Origin: Candidatus Roizmanbacteria bacterium CG06_land_8_20_14_3_00_34_14
GTDB taxonomy: Bacteria > Patescibacteriota > Microgenomatia > UBA1406 > GWC2-37-13
NCBI GenBank assembly: GCA_002779665.1
Contig: PEVZ01000024.1
Location: 5,279 to 12,703 of the forward strand
Length of the DNA: 7,425 nt
Reading direction: 5' to 3'
The notes under the pieces are model-generated. The model saw only the letters and a program-made list of their open reading frames with translations, was not told the DNA's origin and did not search any database. The translations under genes were made by a program, and so were the position numbers. Position 1 is the stretch's first letter. Each line of letters starts with the position of its first letter. Shown here in pieces: positions 1 to 5,404 of the stretch.

Positions 1-19
1 TCATTAGTATATATAATTT

Positions 20-47
20 GTTTCGGGTTTCGGATTTCGGATTTCGG
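20..47. repeat. 7-bp tandem repeat, four units
   Basis: Four consecutive 7-base units of the form RTTTCGG (two with G, then two with A as first base), followed by a partial ATTT. It lies inside the minus-strand glycosyltransferase fragment, where it encodes a proline/lysine/glutamate-rich stretch (NPKSEIRNPK). Because the unit is not a multiple of three, any gain or loss of a unit changes the reading frame. Confidence 0.85.
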
Positions 48-196
48 ATTTTCTTTTACCAATTCTATTTTCCCCATTGGTAAAAGACGATATCCATAGT
101 TTTCCACCTCTCCATCCGGATTCCTGAGAATAGGCGACACCGCATCAAGATTATTCTTCTCAGCAAACTGTATTAATTTTTCAATTGTTTTTTCTT

Positions 197-232
197 CTTT
201 ATGAACTTTACGAACTTTATAAACTTTATGAA
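197..232. repeat. 9-bp tandem repeat, four units, in frame with GT2 fragment
   Basis: Four 9-base units, CTTTATGAA, CTTTACGAA, CTTTATAAA and CTTTATGAA on the plus strand. On the minus strand each unit is three codons, giving VHK-VYK-VRK-VHK between the NDDIEF motif and the TIEKLIQFAEKNN helix of the glycosyltransferase fragment. The family normally has only a few residues in this loop, so the repeat looks like an in-frame insertion that left the flanking domain sequence readable. Confidence 0.85.
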
Positions 233-334
233 CCTCCTCAAACTCAATATCATCATTCAATATCAACATCCATTTTGTCTTCACGTTTTCCACTCCCTTA
301 TTCACCCCTCCCGCAAAAACCAAGATTTTTCTTA

Positions 335-364
335 TTGACAAACTTAAATATAATAAACTATAAT
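335..364 (+). promoter_or_regulatory. Sigma-70-type promoter for the abiE pair
   Basis: A perfect TTGACA at 335-340 and a perfect TATAAT at 359-364, with an 18-base spacer. The predicted transcription start near 371 leaves an untranslated leader of about 29 bases before the ATG at 400. It overlaps the edge of the decayed minus-strand glycosyltransferase. In such AT-rich DNA a TATAAT alone means little, but the paired consensus hexamers at good spacing make this convincing. Confidence 0.65.
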
Positions 365-372
365 TCTTGTAG

Positions 373-388
373 TGATATAAATATATCA
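373..388. promoter_or_regulatory. Inverted repeat, candidate AbiEi operator
   Basis: A perfect inverted repeat of 7-base arms, TGATATA and TATATCA, separated by AA. It covers the predicted transcription start and leader, between the -10 box (359-364) and the antitoxin ATG at 400. AbiEi antitoxins are known to bind inverted repeats in their own promoter and repress it, so this is the natural candidate site. It is short and AT-only except for one G/C pair per arm, so chance cannot be excluded. Confidence 0.45.
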
Positions 389-399
389 TCAAAAGAATT

Positions 400-1008
400 A
401 TGGATTTTCAAACTTTCAGATTAAAAGCCAAAGATTACCCTGTATTCAAATACATTGACTTGCTAAAATGGTTTCCCAACGATAATGAGCAGACAATTAA
501 ACAAAATCTTAAATCTTGGGTAAAAAAAGAGTCTCTGGAAAGAATCATAAAAGGCATCTACAAACTTAAGGAAACTGAAATAAAAGAAGAGTTTTTACTT
601 GCTTCATATCTTAATCAGAACTCCTATATTAGTCTTGAATCAGCTTTATCTTTTTATGGAATGATTCCGGAATATTCTTATTCAATTACATCGGTCACTA
701 CAAAAAAAACAAAAAAATTTACTACAAATTATGGTGTTTTTTCTTACCGAAAAATTAAATCAGATTTATTTTTTGGATTTAAATTAATTACCGGTGATCA
801 TTATTTATATCAAATAGCTACACCAGAAAAGGCTCTTTTTGATTTTATTTATCTTAACCAAAGAGAAATAAATACTTCTGATTATTTCAAGGAAATGAGA
901 CTATTTTTATCTAAAGATATTTCTTGGAAGAAACTGGCACGACTGCTTTCGTATCTTAAGAAAAAAGTTATTATTTCCTACCTTAAATCATATGTCAATA
1001 GTCAATAA
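400..1008 (+). CDS. abiEi: AbiEi-type antitoxin (type IV toxin-antitoxin)
   Basis: A 202-residue protein with the layout of AbiEi antitoxins: an N-terminal winged helix-turn-helix (about residues 1-57, ending GIYKL) that in known members binds the operon promoter, then a C-terminal antitoxin domain. Family landmarks are YISLESALSFYGMIPE (76-91), the ITSVTTKKTKKF strand (96-107), and IATPEKALFDFIYL (139-152). In characterised AbiE systems the antitoxin neutralises the toxin without stable binding (type IV) and represses transcription. The start at 400 fits the family, with a good promoter upstream, though no clear Shine-Dalgarno is seen. The last 17 bases overlap the toxin gene, which suggests translational coupling. 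The downstream nucleotidyltransferase partner makes the call firm. It ends in a basic, lysine-rich tail. Confidence 0.88.
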   Translation: MDFQTFRLKAKDYPVFKYIDLLKWFPNDNEQTIKQNLKSWVKKESLERIIKGIYKLKETEIKEEFLLASYLNQNSYISLESALSFYGMIPEYSYSITSVTTKKTKKFTTNYGVFSYRKIKSDLFFGFKLITGDHYLYQIATPEKALFDFIYLNQREINTSDYFKEMRLFLSKDISWKKLARLLSYLKKKVIISYLKSYVNSQ

Positions 1009-1801
1009 AAACCTCTGGGAACAAATTCTGACAGAAGGAGAAAGATTGGGAATTCCGAAAACTAAAAAAAGAGGAATTATTAGAGAATTTCTCCAAACTC
1101 AGATTCTTTATCATCTTTACAATATAAAAGATAGTCGGTATTTTATTTTTACCGGCGGAACCAGTTTACGGTTTTTGTATGATAATAAAAGATTGTCTGA
1201 AGATTTAGATTTTGACTTTTTCAAAAAAGATATTTCCATCAAATCTATTTTAGAAAAAATAATTGAAAAACAGACAGGTAATGAAAAAGGCCAGATTGAT
1301 TTTAAATTTACGTCAAAAGAGAATGGAGTCACTGCTTATTTTAAATACAAAACGCTTCTTTTTGATCTTAAAATAAGTCAAATGATAGAAGAAAAACTTG
1401 TTATTAAATTCGATTTTAGTTATCCTGAAGATAAAATAAGCCCTGTTGAAAAAATTTTTTCAAAATTCGGTTTTTTACAAACAGCTCTCACTTATGATTC
1501 TTCTTCTCTTCTAAGTTTCAAAACCCGAGCTTTGTTTACAAGAAAAATGGAGAGAGGAAGAGATATCTACGATATTGCCAAGCTTCTCTCGCATAATATT
1601 AAACCAAATTTTGAAGTAAAATTTTTAAAAGATAAGAATATAAAAACTATGGATGATTATTTTTTATTACTTAGACGTTGGTATGAAAAAAATCATAACC
1701 TCTTAAAATATCTCAAAAAACAGGTTCAACCTTTTTTAATTGATGAACAAGAATTAAAATATATTGATTTAGTTTTTAAAAAAAATAAATTTCAAGACTA
1801 A
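992..1801 (+). CDS. abiEii: AbiEii-type nucleotidyltransferase toxin
   Basis: A 269-residue DUF1814/AbiEii nucleotidyltransferase, close to full family length. The polymerase-beta-like active site is visible: FTGGTSLR (53-60) followed by R-SEDLDFDF (67-76), carrying the acidic residues D71, D73 and D75. The second conserved block is FKTRALFTRKMERGRDIYDIAKLL (about 176-199), with K177, R190, D191 and D194, which in the family completes the catalytic pocket. Characterised relatives bind GTP, and the MenT relatives inactivate tRNA by adding nucleotides to it; this member's target is unknown. All key motifs are present, so it looks active. It overlaps the antitoxin gene by 17 bases, and its TAA is followed after one base by the ATG of a glycosyltransferase, so that gene may be transcribed from the abiE promoter. 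Such pairs give phage abortive infection or stabilise mobile DNA. Confidence 0.9.
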   Translation: MSIVNKNLWEQILTEGERLGIPKTKKRGIIREFLQTQILYHLYNIKDSRYFIFTGGTSLRFLYDNKRLSEDLDFDFFKKDISIKSILEKIIEKQTGNEKGQIDFKFTSKENGVTAYFKYKTLLFDLKISQMIEEKLVIKFDFSYPEDKISPVEKIFSKFGFLQTALTYDSSSLLSFKTRALFTRKMERGRDIYDIAKLLSHNIKPNFEVKFLKDKNIKTMDDYFLLLRRWYEKNHNLLKYLKKQVQPFLIDEQELKYIDLVFKKNKFQD

Positions 1802-1802
1802 T

Positions 1803-2552
1803 ATGATAGCGCTAAAGCTTACTTCACATTTTCTTTCTCTTATCATCCCTGTCTATAAACAGGAAAAAACCATTGTCAAAGATATCACTCAGATCAAGCA
1901 AGTCCTTGATTCTATCCGTTATGACCACGAGATTATCGTTGTCTTTGACGGCGCCTCTGACCAATCGTATGAAAAAGTCAGAGATGCAAAAATTGGTAAA
2001 GTTAAAACAATTTTTTATCAAAAAAACCAGGGGAAATCATACGCGATTCAACTGGGGATGAAAAAAGCAGTCGGAGATTATGTAATGTTTATTGACTCCG
2101 GTATGGAGATTGATCCCAATAGTATCTCAATGTTACTTGAGCATATGGAGTGGTACAACGCTGATATAATCGTCGGAAGCAAACGTCATCCCGCCTCTCA
2201 GGTGAATTATGTTGCCTCCCGGAAATTTTTAAGCGAGGGATATTATTTTATCGTAAAATTTTTATTTGGAATAAAAGTGAGAGATACTCAGGCGGGGATT
2301 AAGATCTTTAAGAAAAAAGTCTTGGAAAAAGTTTTGCCAAAAATGGTTGGGAAAAAATTCACAGGTGATTTGGAAATGCTCGTCATCGCCGATACTCTTG
2401 GATTTAAAAGAATCTACGAAGCTCCCATCAAACTTGATTATGCTCTCGGGAATTTTTCCTCGGCCGCGACCCTCACTTCTATCTTTAATATTATGAAAGA
2501 CACCATAGCTATCTGGTATAGAAAAAATATTTTACAGTATTATAGTCATTAA
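1803..2552 (+). CDS. DPM1-like GT2 glycosyltransferase
   Basis: A 249-residue GT-A fold glycosyltransferase of the dolichyl-phosphate-mannose-synthase-like branch, expected to move a sugar from a nucleotide donor to a polyprenyl-phosphate or glycan acceptor at the inner membrane face. The fold starts at SLIIPVYKQ (12-20); EIIVVFDGASDQS (43-55) and NQGKSYAIQLG (75-85) are standard donor-binding blocks. The metal-site position reads FIDSG (96-100), so D98 is kept but the second Asp of the usual DXD is replaced. RDTQAGIKIF (160-169) matches the DPM1-type DTQCGFK motif, followed by the GDLEM segment. No membrane helix is seen at the C-terminus. The start is set by domain position, since there is no Shine-Dalgarno and only one base separates it from the abiEii stop. 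Its last 25 or so codons recur, diverged, at 3409-3481. Confidence 0.85.
   Translation: MIALKLTSHFLSLIIPVYKQEKTIVKDITQIKQVLDSIRYDHEIIVVFDGASDQSYEKVRDAKIGKVKTIFYQKNQGKSYAIQLGMKKAVGDYVMFIDSGMEIDPNSISMLLEHMEWYNADIIVGSKRHPASQVNYVASRKFLSEGYYFIVKFLFGIKVRDTQAGIKIFKKKVLEKVLPKMVGKKFTGDLEMLVIADTLGFKRIYEAPIKLDYALGNFSSAATLTSIFNIMKDTIAIWYRKNILQYYSH
2477..2533 (+). repeat. Direct repeat copy A, 3' end of GT2 gene
   Basis: This 57-base stretch, encoding the SIFNIMKDTIAIWYRKNI tail of the preceding glycosyltransferase, is repeated at 3409-3465 with three mismatches (2495 G/A, 2504 C/T, 2510 T/C). Weaker matching with a one-base gap continues to about 2545. The two copies flank the HEPN/MNT pair with a period of 932 bases. 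Similarity stops abruptly on the left of position 2477. Confidence 0.9.
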
Positions 2553-2613
2553 AGCGATTTATATTTTATATATGACAATATATAAAAATATTGAGATATG
2601 TTTTTTATTGTAG

Positions 2614-2653
2614 TGGAACGATTCACCTGCCTGCTGGCAGGCAGGTCGTTCCA
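2614..2653. repeat. GC-rich palindrome / hairpin
   Basis: A near-perfect inverted repeat in an AT-rich spacer. The inner arms are ACCTGCCTGC (2625-2634) and GCAGGCAGGT (2637-2646) around TG, and the outer arms TGGAACG (2614-2620) and CGTTCCA (2647-2653). A four-base bulge, ATTC, lies on the 5' side. No T-tract follows on either strand, so it is not a standard intrinsic terminator, although RNA of either strand would fold strongly. The composition (GC-rich core) differs sharply from its surroundings, and the form is that of a dispersed palindromic repeat element. It lies between the glycosyltransferase and the HEPN/MNT promoter, inside the segment bounded by the direct repeats. Confidence 0.8.
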
Positions 2654-2693
2654 TAATTGTTCTTTCAATTGATTATTATCAAATAATTCTCTG

Positions 2694-2702
2694 TGTTATA
2701 AT
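2694..2702 (+). promoter_or_regulatory. Extended -10 promoter, HEPN/MNT pair
   Basis: TGT followed by a perfect TATAAT (2697-2702) makes an extended -10 element. The nearest -35-like hexamer, TTGATT at 2669-2674, is 22 bases away, too far for normal spacing, but extended -10 promoters need no -35. Transcription would begin about 2708-2710, right at the ATG at 2710, so the message may be leaderless. An inverted repeat TTGAT-TATT-ATCAA (2669-2682) just upstream is a possible operator. Confidence 0.5.
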
Positions 2703-2709
2703 GTAAATT

Positions 2710-3093
2710 ATGAAAAAAGAAGCTAAATTATGGATAGATTTAGCAAAAGAAGACTTTGAGGACATGAATTATATGTGGAAGGAAAGAAGATATCGAGGAG
2801 CAGTTTTATTTGCTCAGCAAGCAGTTGAAAAAATTATTAAGGGTTACATTGTAGAAAATAAAGGTAAAACACCAAGACGAATTCATGCAATTGAAGAGCT
2901 ATTAAAAGATACTGATTTAAATATCATAGAAATAGGAAGTCCTGATGTAAAGGAATTATCAAAGGCGTATACAAGAGTTCGATATACTGATTTAAGCATT
3001 CAATACTATCCAACAAAGGAAGCAGTTGAACCGCTATTAAAAATGGCTCGCAATTTATACCTATGGGTAGAAAAAAAATTAATAAGGAAATAA
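2710..3093 (+). CDS. HEPN-domain protein, probable RNase toxin of HEPN/MNT pair
   Basis: A 127-residue, all-helical HEPN protein (PF05168 type). Visible family features are the WIDLAKEDFEDM first helix (8-19), GAVLFAQQAVEKIIKGYI (30-47), RRIHAIEELL (56-65) matching the common HDL/HAI-xxLL segment, and RVRYTD (89-94) matching the usual RYPD. HEPN toxins are metal-independent RNases that often use an R-x4-6-H motif; I cannot point to a clean copy here, so catalytic activity is uncertain. It pairs with the nucleotidyltransferase gene that begins inside its last 31 bases, the classic HEPN/MNT order in which the small nucleotidyltransferase neutralises the HEPN partner by adenylylating it. The start is supported by the extended -10 promoter ending eight bases before it. 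It could instead act as a substrate-binding partner for the MNT protein. Confidence 0.85.
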   Translation: MKKEAKLWIDLAKEDFEDMNYMWKERRYRGAVLFAQQAVEKIIKGYIVENKGKTPRRIHAIEELLKDTDLNIIEIGSPDVKELSKAYTRVRYTDLSIQYYPTKEAVEPLLKMARNLYLWVEKKLIRK

Positions 3094-3395
3094 AACAATA
3101 TATCTTGCGTTTAAAAAAAGCAATTGATCCAGAAAAAGTGATTCTCTTTGGTTCATTTGCACGAGGTGAAGCAACTAAATGGAGTGATATTGATCTTTTG
3201 GTAGTCGCTCATTTTTCTAAAATCAACTTTGATAAACGATTTGATGTTTTGTATGATCTCCATGATGGGCTTGTTAAAGACCATGATATTCATACTTATG
3301 GTATTACTCCTCGAGAATTTAATAGCGTAAAAGAATGGTCAATATTGAATGATGTAAAAAAAGAAGGAATAATTCTTTATCAAAAACATCGATGA
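3063..3395 (+). CDS. Minimal nucleotidyltransferase (MNT), probable antitoxin
   Basis: A 110-residue minimal nucleotidyltransferase of the polymerase-beta superfamily. The core motif GSFARGEATKWSDIDLLVV (30-48) contains the exact GS-x10-DxD pattern with G30, S31, D42 and D44. A likely third acidic position lies in the KDHDIHTYG strand. In characterised MntA/HepT systems this enzyme adds AMP units to the HEPN toxin and silences it, so the gene is expected to be the antitoxin here. It overlaps the HEPN gene by 31 bases in another frame, which implies tight coupling. The start is the only ATG that keeps the N-terminal helix, and no Shine-Dalgarno is visible. It ends in TGA at 3393-3395. A remnant of the upstream glycosyltransferase's 3' end begins 14 bases later. 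Confidence 0.88.
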   Translation: MGRKKINKEIKQYILRLKKAIDPEKVILFGSFARGEATKWSDIDLLVVAHFSKINFDKRFDVLYDLHDGLVKDHDIHTYGITPREFNSVKEWSILNDVKKEGIILYQKHR

Positions 3396-3408
3396 CTTAT
3401 TCCAAAAA

Positions 3409-3481
3409 TTCTATCTTTAATATTATAAAAGACACTATAGCCATCTGGTATAGAAAAAATATTTTTAAGATATTATAATAA
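3409..3481 (+). pseudogene. Second copy of GT2 3' end (direct repeat copy B)
   Basis: A remnant of a glycosyltransferase C-terminus with no body. In the frame of the intact gene it reads SIFNIIKDTIAIWYRKNIFKIL and then two stops (3476-3481), against SIFNIMKDTIAIWYRKNILQYYSH in the gene ending at 2552. Over the 57 bases 3409-3465 it differs at three positions, all third codon positions and two of them silent. The second TAA is immediately followed by the GT4 start codon at 3482, the tight junction expected of an original operon. The remnant shows where an ancestral GT2 gene ended before the HEPN/MNT segment was placed between them. Confidence 0.85.
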
Positions 3482-4582
3482 ATGAGAATTCTTATTTTGA
3501 ATTGGCGATGCCCAAGTAATCCACTTTCCGGTGGAGCAGAAAAAGTAACTCTTGAGCACGCAAAAGCCTGGGTAAAAAAGGGGTTAGAGGTTACCTGGTT
3601 TGCCGGAGGATATAAGGGGAGTAAAAAAGTTGAAACTTTCGAAGGTGTAAAAGTGGTACGTTTCGGCTCTCCGATTTCAATTTATTTTCTTGCCCCATTT
3701 ATCTATTGGTTAAAATTCAAAGGTAATTTTGATTTAGTCATTGATGAAATCCACGGTATTCCATTCCTTTCTCCTCTCTGGGCTTGGAAATCAAAAAAAT
3801 TAGCCTATATCCACGAAATCGCTCAAGAAATTTGGGACGAGATGCTCCCTTTCCCCATAAATATTTTCGGAAAACTTTATGAAAAAATTTATTTTATATT
3901 CTATAAGAATATACCGTTCTTAACAGGTAGTAATTCTACAAAAGAAGATCTTGTCCATTATGGCATTTCCGATAAAAACATTACCGTCATCCCGCACGGG
4001 CTTTTTCTAAAACCAATAGATAAACCGGTAAAAAAAGAAAAAAACTTGACGTTATTGTTTGTAGGACGCATAGTGAAAATGAAAGGAATTGAAGATGCGT
4101 TAAAAATATTTGCTGAAATTAATAAAAAAATTCCGCAAAGTAAATTTTGGATTGTTGGTGGTGGTGAAAAAAGATATGTTGATCAAATTAAACGTTTAAC
4201 TACCGATTTAAACATTGCAAAATCATGTATTTTTTATGGATTTATTGATGAAGACAAAAAAATTGAATTCTATCAAAAATCTCATTTTCTTCTTCATACA
4301 TCGGTACGTGAAGGATTTGGACTAACTGTGATTGAAGCAAACTCTCAAGGCACTCCAGTACTTGCATATAATTCACCTGGATTAAAGGATATCGTTAGAA
4401 ACGGAGTCAATGGATTTCTTTTTAGACCTGAAAAACAAAATTTATATATTGAAAAGATTATTTCCCTTGTCCGCAATAGCAATCAATATAAGGAGCTCCA
4501 GACTTTATCAATAAAATTCAGTAAGCAATTTAATTGGAAAAATATCACTTCAATAAGCTATAATTTGGTTAAAGGTTTATAA
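3482..4582 (+). CDS. GT4-family glycosyltransferase
   Basis: A 366-residue GT-B fold glycosyltransferase of family 4, usual length, cytoplasmic or membrane-associated, adding a sugar to a growing surface glycan. The N-terminal acceptor domain starts at MRILILNW and carries the conserved SGGAE loop (16-20); SNSTKEDL (150-157) marks the middle of the fold. The C-terminal donor domain begins at LLFVGRIVKMKG (191-202). The retaining-family E-x7-E motif is intact in REGFGLTVIEA (276-286), with E277 and E285, and the NSPGLKDIV donor loop follows. No signal peptide or strong membrane helix is seen; a hydrophobic stretch around 66-76 could help membrane contact. The start abuts the stop codon of the duplicated GT2 remnant, and no ribosome binding site is visible. 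Sugar and acceptor cannot be told from sequence alone. Confidence 0.9.
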   Translation: MRILILNWRCPSNPLSGGAEKVTLEHAKAWVKKGLEVTWFAGGYKGSKKVETFEGVKVVRFGSPISIYFLAPFIYWLKFKGNFDLVIDEIHGIPFLSPLWAWKSKKLAYIHEIAQEIWDEMLPFPINIFGKLYEKIYFIFYKNIPFLTGSNSTKEDLVHYGISDKNITVIPHGLFLKPIDKPVKKEKNLTLLFVGRIVKMKGIEDALKIFAEINKKIPQSKFWIVGGGEKRYVDQIKRLTTDLNIAKSCIFYGFIDEDKKIEFYQKSHFLLHTSVREGFGLTVIEANSQGTPVLAYNSPGLKDIVRNGVNGFLFRPEKQNLYIEKIISLVRNSNQYKELQTLSIKFSKQFNWKNITSISYNLVKGL

Positions 4583-4588
4583 ATTAAT

Positions 4589-4603
4589 AAACTTTGAAAG
4601 TTT
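4589..4603. promoter_or_regulatory. Short perfect inverted repeat upstream of DUF3800 gene
   Basis: AAACTTT and AAAGTTT around a central G, a perfect 7-base dyad between the GT4 stop (4582) and the DUF3800 start (4608). With a one-base centre it is better suited to a protein dimer than to an RNA hairpin, so it may be an operator. It is AT-rich and could be chance. Confidence 0.3.
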
Positions 4604-4607
4604 AAAT

Positions 4608-5354
4608 ATGCATTCATATAAAATACTATCAATTGACGAATCTGGAAAAGCTTCTTATAATCACCCATCTCCCTTATTTATTGTATCTGGAATCATTATG
4701 CCGGAAAATTTCAAGCATAAAATTGATTCTCAAATACGTAAATTAAAACTAAAATATTTTAAGAATGAAGAAATAATTTTCCACAGTCGAGAAATGTCAC
4801 GAAAAAAAGCGCAATTTTCCCTATTGAACAATGAAATAATCGAAAAAAATTTTTATGGTGATTTCACTTCAATAATAAATAATCCTGTTATTGATGTAAT
4901 ATTTATTATTAATAATAAAGAAAAAGCAAAAAGGGCTGGATGGACTCCACAAACAATATTAAAAAGATCTTACATAAAACTTTTACAATTATTTATTGAA
5001 AACCTTATTTCAAGTACATCAAAAGGAAAAATTATTGTTGAGTCAGACCCAACACAAGATCATTATTTGATTCAAGCTCATAATCATTTACAGTCTCAGG
5101 GATATGTTATGAAAAAGATTTTACCTCAAATCTATCGACATTCAGTTACTTCTCTGAGTCTCGTTAATAAGGAAAATCTTGATGTAGATGTGCAAATTGC
5201 CGATGCTTTAGCCTCTGTTGCAGGTTTAAAATATCGTCGCGAAGTTATAGGAATTGATGGAAAAATTAGCCAAGTTGATAAGGTTAAATTGAAACTAATT
5301 AATCGGAAGCTGGTGATAAATAAAAAATCAAGTAGGTTTGAAATATTGTTATAA
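4608..5354 (+). CDS. DUF3800 domain protein
   Basis: A 248-residue DUF3800 (PF12686-type) protein. Landmarks are the opening strand ILSIDESG (6-13), FHSREM (58-63), the central IIVESDPTQ strand (142-150) and VDVQIADALASVAGLKYR (193-210), matching the family's closing LADxxA helix. The acidic residues D10, E145 and D199 are placed as in an RNase H-like nuclease fold, so a nuclease role is plausible, but no biochemical function is established for the family. DUF3800 genes occur widely in accessory and phage-related DNA and often sit next to candidate structured RNAs. Here it is 25 bases after the GT4 stop and 104 bases before the next glycosyltransferase, with a hairpin in that gap. The start is chosen because the ATG lies just before the conserved strand; no Shine-Dalgarno is seen. 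Confidence 0.85.
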   Translation: MHSYKILSIDESGKASYNHPSPLFIVSGIIMPENFKHKIDSQIRKLKLKYFKNEEIIFHSREMSRKKAQFSLLNNEIIEKNFYGDFTSIINNPVIDVIFIINNKEKAKRAGWTPQTILKRSYIKLLQLFIENLISSTSKGKIIVESDPTQDHYLIQAHNHLQSQGYVMKKILPQIYRHSVTSLSLVNKENLDVDVQIADALASVAGLKYRREVIGIDGKISQVDKVKLKLINRKLVINKKSSRFEILL

Positions 5355-5404
5355 ACGCAAAAAGCTGGTCATGGCTATCCGCACATTTACCAGCTTCACG
5401 CAAA
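5355..5404 (+). ncRNA. Candidate structured RNA: hairpin downstream of DUF3800 gene
   Basis: A stem of 8 perfect pairs, AAGCTGGT (5362-5369) with ACCAGCTT (5389-5396), encloses a 19-base loop in which ATG and CAT could add three pairs. The hairpin is bracketed by direct repeats ACGCAAA at 5355-5361 and 5398-5404, the first starting right after the DUF3800 stop codon. No T-tract follows on the plus strand, so it is not a normal terminator for that gene; on the minus strand the stem is followed by five T but no minus gene is nearby. Rfam holds several candidate RNA motifs named for adjacency to DUF3800 genes, which makes an RNA role plausible, but I cannot match this to one. Confidence 0.4.

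Larger units (their letters stand above)
1..357 (-). pseudogene. Decayed GT2 glycosyltransferase fragment, runs off left edge
   Basis: Read on the minus strand, this is the middle of a family-2 (GT-A fold) glycosyltransferase of the rhamnosyltransferase-like type, which would add a sugar to a surface glycan. Visible landmarks are FAGGVNKG, then WMLILNDDIEF with the acidic metal/nucleotide-sugar site (NDD in place of the usual NPD or NDD), then AVSPILRNPDGEVENYGYR. The frame is open from about 319 to base 1. Upstream of that, the family motif NLGF lies in a different frame (NKKNLGF, followed by AGG after a shift in the A/T run at 315-319), and that second frame hits a TAG at 358-360. The usual first 40-60 residues (VSIIIVNYN type) are missing. 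A frame from an ATG at 389-387 stays open but its first 25 residues do not look like a GT2. Two tandem repeats interrupt the domain. It points away from every other gene here. I read it as a remnant cut by the AbiE insertion; a short expressed fragment is not excluded. Confidence 0.72.

Noticed and set aside
185..424. A 79-residue plus-strand open frame beginning MFFLLYELYELYKLYE.
   Set aside because: Its repetitive start is only the complement of the 9-bp repeat in the minus-strand glycosyltransferase; no promoter or family match, and it overlaps the abiE promoter and start.
2550..2576. Faint resemblance of the bases after the first GT2 stop to the start of the GT4 gene (residues RILIL against AIYIL).
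   Set aside because: Only about two thirds of 18 bases match and the sequence is AT-rich; not enough to claim a second GT4 start.
2580..2597. An 18-base exact match to 5548-5565, inside the YKNIEI codons of the downstream GT2, suggesting a GT2 remnant after the first GT2 gene.
   Set aside because: The match is low-complexity A/T sequence, does not extend convincingly on either side, and lacks a readable domain. Probably chance in this composition, although a very decayed fragment is possible.
3393..3395. Possibility that TGA encodes glycine, as in some Patescibacteria lineages.
   Set aside because: The MNT protein already has its full expected length at this TGA, and reading through adds only a few unrelated residues, so it fits a normal stop. 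One case cannot settle the code for the whole genome.
5362..5396. Hairpin after the DUF3800 gene as a rho-independent terminator.
   Set aside because: No run of T follows on the plus strand. The minus strand has five T after the stem but no gene to terminate there.
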